A stretch of 53,326 nucleotides of DNA. Origin: Streptomyces roseifaciens. Lineage in GTDB: Bacteria; Actinomycetota; Actinomycetes; Streptomycetales; Streptomycetaceae. The stretch covers positions 1 through 53,326 of the forward strand of contig NZ_LNBE01000009.1 of assembly GCF_001445655.1 (NCBI RefSeq), given 5' to 3'. Positions 19,886-31,289 of the stretch are shown here, piece after piece. The translations under genes and the position numbers were made by a program. Positions within the stretch are counted from its first letter, which is position 1. Every line of letters starts with the position of its first letter. The notes below the pieces were generated by a model. The model was not told the DNA's origin and did no database searches. It saw only the letters and a list, made by a program, of their open reading frames with translations.

Positions 19886-20950
19886 TCAGAGTCGGTCAGC
19901 GTCGATGACGGCCCGGGCGAACGCCCCGGGTGCTTCCTGCGGCACATTGTGGCCGATACCCTTCAAGGCGCGGTGGTCGTACGCGCCCGCGAATCTGTCC
20001 CGGTACGCGTCCCCGTCGCCCGGAACCGTGAACGGGTCGCGCTCGGCGTCGAGCGTCACCGTCGGCACGGCGATGACCGGCCGGGCGGCGAGCCGCTCCT
20101 CGTACGGCCCGTAACGCCGTTCCCCCTCGGCGAGGCTCAGCCGCCAGCGGTAGTTGTGGATGACGATGGCGGCGTAGTCCGGGTTCTCGAAGGCGGCGGC
20201 CGTGCGCTCGAAGGTGGCGTCGTCGAAGTTCCATGTCGGGGACACGGTGTCCCAGACCAGCCGCGTCAGGTCGTGCCGCTTGGCCTTGTCCTCCATGGCG
20301 ATCCGGCCCCGCTCCGTGGAGAAGTAGTACTGGTACCACCAGGCGTGCTCGGTCACCGGCGCCAGCGGCTGGAGGTTCGCTTCGAGGTTGATGACGAGGT
20401 AACCGCCCACCGACACCAGGGCCTTGCAGCGCTCGGGCCACAGCGCCGCGATGACATCGGCGGTCCGCGCTCCCCAGTCGAATCCGGCGAGCACCGCCTT
20501 CTCCAGCCCCAGCGCGTCCATCAGGGCGATGGTGTCGAGGGCGAGGGCCGACTGCTGCCCGTTTCTGAAGGTCCGTGGCGAGACGAAGCGCGTCGTGCCG
20601 TGGCCGCGCAGATACGGAACGATCACTCGGTAGCCCTCCGCCGCCAGCAGGGGCGCGACATCGACGAAGCTGTGGATGTCGTACGGCCAGCCGTGCAGGC
20701 AGATGACCGGCGTCCCGTGAGCCGGCCCGACTTCGGCGTAGCCGATCTCCAGCAGACCGGCCCTGACCTTCTTGAGCGGGGGGAACGCGGTACGGCCACG
20801 GGGACCGGCCGCGGGTGCGGCGGCCGTACCGGCCAGCTGCCCTGTGGCGGCCGAGGCATGCGCCGGCCCCGTCGGTCCCACCAGTGTCGTGGCAACCGCA
20901 CCACCGGCACCCAAGCCGAGAGCCCTGCCGAACGTACGCCTGTCGATCAT
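19886..20950 (-). CDS. Tat-exported epoxide-hydrolase-like alpha/beta hydrolase
   Basis: This 354-residue hydrolase starts with a twin-arginine signal (DRRTFGRALGLG, then a hydrophobic stretch ending near AHASA, residue 34), so it is probably secreted folded. HGWP near residues 86-89 and FDWGAR at 157-162 put Asp158 at the nucleophile position, as in epoxide hydrolases and haloalkane dehalogenases. Asp305 (AERDPF) and His334 (GIGHNVPQ) complete a plausible triad. The natural substrate is unknown. The ATG at 20950 is chosen for the GGAGGG upstream and the Tat motif that follows. The gene overlaps the start region of the small ORF downstream, and its 5' region carries the palindrome at 21205. 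It could be a dehalogenase or another Asp-nucleophile hydrolase. Confidence 0.88.
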   Translation of the reverse strand: MIDRRTFGRALGLGAGGAVATTLVGPTGPAHASAATGQLAGTAAAPAAGPRGRTAFPPLKKVRAGLLEIGYAEVGPAHGTPVICLHGWPYDIHSFVDVAPLLAAEGYRVIVPYLRGHGTTRFVSPRTFRNGQQSALALDTIALMDALGLEKAVLAGFDWGARTADVIAALWPERCKALVSVGGYLVINLEANLQPLAPVTEHAWWYQYYFSTERGRIAMEDKAKRHDLTRLVWDTVSPTWNFDDATFERTAAAFENPDYAAIVIHNYRWRLSLAEGERRYGPYEERLAARPVIAVPTVTLDAERDPFTVPGDGDAYRDRFAGAYDHRALKGIGHNVPQEAPGAFARAVIDADRL

Positions 20951-21204
20951 GCGAAGCCCTCCGCGCGTCTCGAAGTGCCGGCCTGCGAGCGATCCGCGCC
21001 TCGCAGGAGATCCACGCGCACGGGGGTCCCGGCGACCGCCGTGGGCGTGCCAGACGACTGTGGCACAGCATGCGTCACCGGTCAAACAGGTGATGGGCGC
21101 CAAGTCCTCGCACTCCAGGGGAGTTTGACCATCAAAGTCGTCCGAAAATGATGCGACTTCCTCTTGCGCTCCCCCGCGGCAGGGTCGCACGCTACCGGGG
21201 CAGA

Positions 21205-21220
21205 AAGAACGATCGTTCTT
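21205..21220. promoter_or_regulatory. 16-bp perfect palindrome, TetR-type operator
   Basis: AAGAACGATCGTTCTT is an exact inverted repeat of the size and type bound by TetR-family dimers. It lies between the divergent hydrolase gene (start 20950) and the cupin pseudogene (start 21248), closer to the latter. The regulator is unknown; the TetR protein at 16202 is one candidate. I see no convincing -35/-10 pair beside it. Confidence 0.55.
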
Positions 21221-21247
21221 CCTTGAAGACTCCCGGAACGGAGCCCG

Positions 21248-21577
21248 ATGATGATCGACCGCCGCACCCCGATCCGTAACGGAGGCGCAGCCGCCGCCGG
21301 CACCCTCGGCGTGACCGCCCTCACCCCGGCGGTCACGGCCGCAGCGTCCGGCCCCATGGGGCCGCGGACCCCACGGACCCGACCTCCGGAGTCACCCAGA
21401 CCCTGCTCCAGCGCCACCCCTCCCTCGCTGAGGGCTGGGAAACCGTCCAGACCCTGGTGGAGATCCCCAGGGGCAAGGAGCCCGGCCGGCATAGCGGAGG
21501 ACTACGGGGCGGGGTACTTCGGGCCACTGTGGATGGCCCACGTCCGTGACAAGAACCCATCCGCCCAGCGACACTGA
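21248..21577 (+). pseudogene. Remnant of an exported cupin-domain protein
   Basis: The + strand frame from 21248 starts with a signal-like segment (MIDRRTPIRNGG, then an Ala-rich hydrophobic run) very similar in style to the hydrolase signal. Cupin-like sequence then appears in a different frame from about 21367 (TQTLLQRHPSLAEGWETV, VEIPRGKEPGRH). It stops where the metal-binding HxH region should follow. The original frame resumes with GAGYFGPLWMAHV before the stop at 21577. A frameshift plus an internal deletion therefore seems to have killed the gene. The cupin call is from motif memory only. Confidence 0.5.
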
Positions 21578-21588
21578 CGGATGGTGCC

Positions 21589-22677
21589 TTACACGCCGTC
21601 CGCCCGCCGGGCCGCGTGGCCAAGCCCTCGCGCGCAGGTGCTGCAGACCCCACCGCGTGCCGAGGGGAGGCGCAGCATTGTCTCCTCGGAGGGATTTCCG
21701 CAGACGAGGCAGCGTTCGCGCCGCCCCCTCGAGGGCGGGAGGACTAGCCGTTCGGTTCCGGTCGCAGGCAGAGCCAGCGGGCTGCCCGTGACCGGGGCTC
21801 CGCCGCACATCAGGCAGACTCCCGGCGCCAATCTCGGTTCCTCCGGCCGACGCGGCCGAGGCAACGGGGCCAGCAGCGGTTCCATGACCGCGGAGCCGCT
21901 CCTCATACTCAACGGGCCGCTCCCCAAGCGGCCACGGCGGTTGAGTACCAGATCCTTGCCAGTGAACTCGGTGAGGACACTTGCTGTCCGCTCGGCGGGC
22001 CAGGGCAGCCCACCCTCCGAGGCACGCCTGTTCTTCTTCGCCACGTGACCGTAACCGAGGTCTTCCATGGAGACCACACGACCAAGCCGTTCCGTGAACA
22101 GCACGGCAAGCACCCGGGGCATGGGATCCCGTGGTGTCTCACCCTTGTCGATCCAGCGGCCTACTCTGGAGACATCGGTCGCCACATGGGGGTGACCCAT
22201 GACGGTTGCCTGCCGGTTCGCCATACTCGCGAGCTCCGACCTGGTCCAATTCGTGAGCGCGAAGAGGTCGGCGAGGCGGAGGTTCGGGCTGCGTCGCGCC
22301 GACGGACCGGCGGACTCGGCCCACTCCTCGTTATCCGGCGAGGGGGCGTCGTCCGCAGGCAGGCCGGCTTCCTCCTGCCACGCTTCCTCCCACAGCTCGT
22401 AGATCTCGTCGGCCAGTTGCTCCACGTCCGCATGCCGGATGCGGCGGGTCAACGTCGCGGCCACGGACGCCACCTGGTCCCGTTGGTGCACGGCTGCACC
22501 GGCCAGGACCCCGTGGACCACGGCACGCGAGTACCGCTCCGCCTCCGGGGTCTCTCTGACGATCTGCGCGATGGACGGTGCTCCCGCCTTGAGGTGCAGT
22601 TCGTGCAACCGGGTCTTGAGCCGACGGCGTGAGCCTGGCGGGAGGTCCGGCATGCGTAACCGACCCGAACGCCCCAT
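21589..22677 (-). CDS. Predicted DNA-binding regulator with C-terminal zinc ribbons
   Basis: This 362-residue protein has a helical N-terminus with an HTH-like stretch (IAQIVRETPEAERYSRAVVHGVL). A middle region resembles the second half of XRE-type Streptomyces regulators (VGRWIDKGETP, RVLAVLFTERLGRVVSMEDLGYG). Cys pairs CLMC, CLVC and CSTC in the last 80 residues could bind zinc. The ATG at 22677 has GGAGGAGAGG directly upstream. Codon 7 is TTA, so translation may need bldA; an ATG two codons later would avoid it but lacks a ribosome-binding site. It converges with the cupin remnant and diverges from the small gene at 22820. No function is known. Confidence 0.75.
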   Translation of the reverse strand: MGRSGRLRMPDLPPGSRRRLKTRLHELHLKAGAPSIAQIVRETPEAERYSRAVVHGVLAGAAVHQRDQVASVAATLTRRIRHADVEQLADEIYELWEEAWQEEAGLPADDAPSPDNEEWAESAGPSARRSPNLRLADLFALTNWTRSELASMANRQATVMGHPHVATDVSRVGRWIDKGETPRDPMPRVLAVLFTERLGRVVSMEDLGYGHVAKKNRRASEGGLPWPAERTASVLTEFTGKDLVLNRRGRLGSGPLSMRSGSAVMEPLLAPLPRPRRPEEPRLAPGVCLMCGGAPVTGSPLALPATGTERLVLPPSRGRRERCLVCGNPSEETMLRLPSARGGVCSTCARGLGHAARRADGV

Positions 22678-22819
22678 GCCTCTCCTCCTGATGTTCGGAA
22701 CCGTTCGCGCCCATCCCGGATCATTCCACTTCGTTCGCCGTCGTGCCCGGGAGTTTGGGAAGTGGCCTTCGGCGTTCCCCGGCGTCCGGCAGCACGGTGG
22801 GAGGGTTCACGGTGGCCGC

Positions 22820-22996
22820 ATGCCCCGACCTCTCTGCGACGCCCTCGATTTCCTCCTGCACGACGTCTTCGGCGGCTATCTCGCGGCCCTGCTCAGCTCG
22901 ACGACCATCGCCGCAGCCCGCGCCCTCTCCTCAGCCCGGCGCCGCCAACGGAGCAGGGGTGGCGGCATGGAAGATGATGCGGATGCCCCGTCGTAG
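22820..22996 (+). CDS. Small hypothetical protein with hydrophobic helix
   Basis: This 58-residue ORF has nearly all G/C third positions. It encodes an amphipathic or hydrophobic stretch (FLLHDVFGGYLAALLSSTTI) followed by an Arg-rich segment. The start is uncertain because the nearest purine-rich stretch (GGGAGGG) is rather far upstream. It ends 34 bases before the stop of the convergent thioesterase gene. Codon use supports a real gene; the function is unknown. Confidence 0.45.
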   Translation: MPRPLCDALDFLLHDVFGGYLAALLSSTTIAAARALSSARRRQRSRGGGMEDDADAPS

Positions 22997-23030
22997 TACG
23001 AGGCTCGCCAGCGGCAAGGGCAGCCCCGGC

Positions 23031-23744
23031 CTACGCCCGTACGGGTGTCCCCAGTTGCTCGGCCAGGAGGTGCGCGATTTCCATGGAGTGCTGGGCCAGG
23101 AAGAAGTGCCCGCCGGGGAAGGCCTTCAGCAGGAAGGCGCCGTCGGTGTGTCCGGACCAGGCTGCGGCCTCTTCCGTGGTCACCTTCGGGTCGTCGTCGC
23201 CGACCAGGCAGGTCACGGGGCTGCGCAGGGGTGGGCCAGGTTCCCAGGTGTACGTTTCGGCGGCGCGGTAGTCGGCGGCCCGGTTGGCCGGGAGGATCAT
23301 GCGCAGTACCTCCTCGTCGCCCGGCAGCCGGTGGACGCGCTCTCTGCGGTGCGCGGACGGGGCGGGGCGCCCGGAGACGAAGAGGGCTGCGGGCGCGGTG
23401 TCCTCCGCCCGTTCCAGGCGCCGGGCGATCTCGAAGGCGAGGGAGGCGCCCATGCCGTGGCCGAACAGGGCGAGCGGGCGGTCGGTCCAGGGGAGCAGGG
23501 CGCCGAAGACCTTGTCGGCGAGAACCGGTACGGAGTCGACGAGCGGTTCGGTGCGGCGGTCCTGGCGGCCGGGGTACTGCACGCACAGCACTTCGACGCT
23601 GTCGGGCATGGCCCGGGACAGGGGGAGGTAGAAGCCGGCGGAGCCGCCCGCGTGGGGCAGGCACACCAGCCGGACGCGACTGTCGGGACGCGGGTGGAAC
23701 CTGCGGATCCACAGGCCGTCGGCCGTGGTGGGCGGGGTGTGCAC
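23031..23744 (-). CDS. pteH: Type II thioesterase of the polyene cluster, with Ser-to-Gly at the nucleophile
   Basis: This 237-residue alpha/beta hydrolase belongs to the editing thioesterases that remove stalled acyl groups from PKS carrier proteins (LPHAGGSAGFY, CVQYPGRQDR, a late VGDDDPKV Asp and a PGGHFFL His). The usual GHSMGA nucleophile motif reads GHGMGA here, with Gly97 encoded GGC, one base from the Ser codon AGC. As written, the catalytic Ser is absent. That could mean an inactive or altered enzyme, or a sequence error. It starts at a GTG at 23744 after GGAAAGGA. A terminator-like hairpin separates it from the upstream oxidoreductase gene. The symbol follows the position I recall for the filipin cluster of S. 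avermitilis. Confidence 0.85.
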   Translation of the reverse strand: MHTPPTTADGLWIRRFHPRPDSRVRLVCLPHAGGSAGFYLPLSRAMPDSVEVLCVQYPGRQDRRTEPLVDSVPVLADKVFGALLPWTDRPLALFGHGMGASLAFEIARRLERAEDTAPAALFVSGRPAPSAHRRERVHRLPGDEEVLRMILPANRAADYRAAETYTWEPGPPLRSPVTCLVGDDDPKVTTEEAAAWSGHTDGAFLLKAFPGGHFFLAQHSMEIAHLLAEQLGTPVRA

Positions 23745-23819
23745 GGGGGTGTTCCTTTCCGGGGTGGGGAAGGGAGCAGCGGAGTTCCGAGCATCCGCCC
23801 GCGTTCTCCTGCCGGGCCG

Positions 23820-23857
23820 CCCCGAGGAGGGCCGGCCGGGGCCGGTCCTCCTCGGGG
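23820..23857 (-). terminator. Terminator hairpin after the GMC oxidoreductase gene
   Basis: CCCCGAGGAGG pairs with CCTCCTCGGGG (11 bp). The stem continues through a G-T wobble and CCGG/CCGG to a six-base loop. It lies 17 bases beyond the oxidoreductase stop. Confidence 0.7.
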
Positions 23858-23874
23858 TTCCTGCGGCCCGCGGT

Positions 23875-28629
<4,755 letters not shown>

Positions 28630-28633
<4 letters not shown>

Positions 28634-30250
28634 GATGTTGCCTTCGTTCGGTGCCCCAGCGCGGCGGCCAGTTCGGGCCGGCCCTGGATGCCCAGCTTGC
28701 GGTAGGTCTTGGTCAGGTGCAGTTCGACGGTGCGCGGGGTGACCGACAGCCGGGACGCGATGGCCCGGTTGGGCAGGCCGTCGGCGGCCAGCGCGGCCAC
28801 CCGCAGCTCGGCGCCGGTCAGTTCCTGCCGGGGTGCCGGTGCGGGGGCGGGGTGGGGCGGGAGCCGTCGGTCCTCCGCACGCCGGTCCTCCGCGAGGGCG
28901 GCGGGCGGCCTGCCGCCGCGGGCCTGGTTGCGGTGCCCGGTGGGGGCGGCGCGCCGGGAGGAGCCAGGTGTGCGCCGGCCGGCGGGCTCCGCAGCACCGG
29001 GGTCCGCGGGCGGCCGTCCTCCGTCCGCGGCGTCCCCGGGCCGGGCCCCGGGGACGCCCCAGGCACGTGCGAGGTGCTGCTCCTCGGCGAGGAGGCCTGC
29101 GGCCACGGGGTCGTCCGCGGGAGTGCCGCAGGCCGAGGCGGCGACCCAGCGCCAGGGCAGGAACGCGGGGTTGGTCACCTGCCGGGCGAGCAGCCGGCGC
29201 CCGCACTCCAGCAGATCGGCCAGGGCCTTCTCCCGGTGGCCGCGGGCCAGGTGGGTCCGGCCCCGGGCGTAGAACAGGAGGGCCCCGGCCAGTCCGGCTG
29301 TGGTGCCGTACGGCTGTGCCAGGGCGAGGAGCCGTTCGGCTTCGTCCGGATCGTCCTGTTCCAGCTGCACCAGGGCCGCGAGGGCGATCAGCCCCGGGGT
29401 GAGGAACGGAGAGCGGCACTTGCCGAGCATGGCCTCCGCGGCCCGGTCCAGGGCGTCCGACGCGGCGCCGGGCCGTCCGCGGCCCAGTTCGGCGAGACCG
29501 GTGACGAGCAGGGCCAGGCCGGCCACCGGGCGCACGTCCGCGTACTGGGCGCGTACGAGCACCGCGTCGAGGGCGGTGCAGGCCTCCTCGTGGTCGCCGC
29601 TGAGCACCAGCACGTGGCAGGCGGCGACCTGCAGGAGGAGCGGCACGGTACGGCGGGTGTCCGGGGCGAGGGCGGTGCGGGCCAGGCGGCGGGCGAGGCC
29701 GATGTCCTGGCCGCGCAGAGCGGTGCGCCAGGCTGCGGCCGCGGCCTCCGCCGGTCCGGCGGGCTGCGGGGACAGCGGCGGGACCGGAGGGCGGTCCAGC
29801 TCGTGGGCGGCTTCCGGCTCGCTCTGTTCGGCGAGCCAGTACAGGGCGCGCAGGGCGCCCGCGTCGTCGCCGTCCGGTGCGGCGCGCTCGGCGGCCAGGG
29901 CGATCAGCGGCTGGGCGGCGGTCATGTCGCCGCGGGCCACCAGGAGTTCGGCGGCGCGCACCCAGGCGCGCCCGGCGGTGGCGTCGGCGGGGGTGAGCAG
30001 GGCCTGACGCAGGTGCCGGTCGGCGGCCTCCGGGTCGGAGGGCAGGAGGGCGGCCGCGAGTTCGGTCAGCAGCGGGACGCGCTGCGCGGGCGGGGCCGGT
30101 TCGCGCAGGGCGCGCCGGAGCAGCCGGGCGGCGTCGGCCGTCCGGCCGGCGGTGCGGTGGCGGGCGGCCTCGCCGCGCAGGAGGCCGACGGCCCAGGCGG
30201 CGCCGTCGGGCCGCGCGCCCAGCAGCATGCGGGCCACCGCGCTGTCGGGG
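28630..30250 (-). CDS. LAL-family LuxR regulator, C-terminal part (gene split by artefact-like join)
   Basis: This is the C-terminal two thirds of a second LAL protein, from about PDSAVARMLLGARP (30250) to the stop at 28630. It ends in a LuxR helix-turn-helix (LTGAELRVAALAADGL, NRAIASRL, VELHLTKTYRKLG). The N-terminal ATPase lies at 30509-31275 in the same nominal frame, but the bases between are not native coding sequence. About 100-150 residues seem to be missing compared with full LALs. It overlaps the next LAL gene by ATGA. I take it as one intact gene in the organism, damaged in this assembly, though real disruption cannot be excluded. Confidence 0.8.
30126..30169. repeat. 44-bp direct repeat, copy 1 (within LAL gene)
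   Basis: This block, encoding about AARHRTAGRTADAA, is repeated exactly at 30249-30292, 123 bases to the right. This copy lies in the expected protein context. The other copy ends in a run of C and looks like a duplicated overlap. Confidence 0.8.
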
Positions 30251-30292
30251 GCGGCGTCGGCCGTCCGGCCGGCGGTGCGGTGGCGGGCGGCC
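30249..30292. repeat. 44-bp direct repeat, copy 2 (at the join)
   Basis: Exact second copy of 30126-30169. It runs straight into a tract of Cs and Gs (about 30290-30335), where recognisable LAL coding sequence stops. Confidence 0.8.
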
Positions 30293-30420
30293 CCCCCCCG
30301 CCGGGGGGCGGGGGGCCTCGCCCCGCCCGGGGCGTGTCACGCCGCGGCGGGATCAGGGTCGCCGCCAGCGCCCCGAGCGCCACCGCGGCCGCGCCCGCCC
30401 AGAGGGCGGGGACGAGGCCG
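30293..30420 (-). other. G/C homopolymer tract and transporter-like fragment inside the LAL gene
   Basis: After the C/G-rich tract, the minus strand from 30420 reads DGLVPALWAGAAAVALGALAATL and then IPPRRDTPRAG, in a frame different from the LAL gene. A hydrophobic helix followed by a basic tail is typical of the C-terminus of DHA2-type major facilitator transporters. It has no transporter body upstream, only the palindrome, so it looks like a foreign piece joined here. Confidence 0.45.
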
Positions 30421-30596
30421 TCCAGGAAGCGGCGGCACGCGCCGTCGACGGGAATCCCGCCCTGCTGCGTTCGGTCACCAGTCAGTTCGCATGCCACGGA
30501 TGGCGGCCGGCCGCCATCCGTGGCATGCGAACTGACTGGTGACCGAACGCAGCAGGGCGGGATTCCCGTCGACGGCGCGTGCCGCCGCTTCCTGGA
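30421..30596. repeat. Perfect 176-bp palindrome without spacer
   Basis: Two 88-base arms are exact reverse complements, centred between 30508 and 30509 (TGGCGGCC|GGCCGCCA). The right arm is the coding sequence of the LAL N-terminal half; the left arm is the same sequence turned back. LAL coding ends at the centre. A spacer-less palindrome this long is not expected to be stable in a cell and suggests a fold-back artefact. Confidence 0.9.
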
Positions 30597-31275
30597 ACGC
30601 GGGGTCGGCCGGGGTGTCCCATGCCCGGGCGAGGAGGTCGCCGACGGCAGGGTCCGGCAACGGGCCGAGGGCGAGGGCGTGACGGGCGACGGTGTGCTCG
30701 CCGTCCAGCGGGCACGCGTCGATGCGGTCCCCGGGTCCGGCGGGGGCGGCGTCGCTGCGGGAGGTGAGCAGCATCAGGGAGGTGCCCGCGAGGCGGCGGC
30801 CGAGTGCCTGCAGCCAGCTCAGGCTCGCCGGGTCGGCGTACTGGAGGTCGTCGACGACGAGGAGCAGCGGCTCGCTGCGGGCGGCGGCGAGGAAGGTACG
30901 GCACAGGGCGGCTCGTTCCGGCTCCCACGGGCCCTGGTGCGGCGGCGGGGCCGCGGCGTGGCCGCTGCGCGCCAGGGCCCTGTGCAGTTCGGCGGCGAGG
31001 CTGTAGGGCAGGCCGGTCTCCTCCGGGCAGGCCTGGGCGGCGGCGACCGGGATGCCGGCCTGCCCGGCCAGGGTGACCGCGCGCTCCAGCAGGGCGCTGC
31101 GGCCGGTGCCGGGCGGCCCGTGCACCTCGGCGAGCACGGGCCGGCCCCGGCGCAGATGCTGCAGTGCGGCGGAGAGCAGGGCCTCTTCCCGTTCACGGCC
31201 GGCGAGCGGCGAGGGTGCGCCGGGTCCGTCGCCGGGCGTACGGGGGGCGGGCTGCGGGGTGGTGGCCGGTGACAT
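30509..31275 (-). CDS. LAL-family LuxR regulator, N-terminal part (ATPase domain)
   Basis: This is the first about 255 residues of the second LAL protein, starting at ATG 31275, 14 bases after the upstream LAL stop. The Walker A reads GPPGTGRSALL, with Arg instead of the usual Lys, and the Walker B reads LLLVVDDLQYAD. The sequence is a normal LAL up to DGNPALLRSVTSQFA, where it meets the palindrome centre. It should join the C-terminal part at 28630-30250. Confidence 0.8.
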
Positions 31276-31289
31276 GGCCCTTCTCCCGG

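Noticed and set aside
30421..30596. The palindrome as a transcription terminator or attachment site
   Set aside because: It lies inside LAL coding sequence, has no spacer and duplicates coding bases exactly, which fits a fold-back artefact better.
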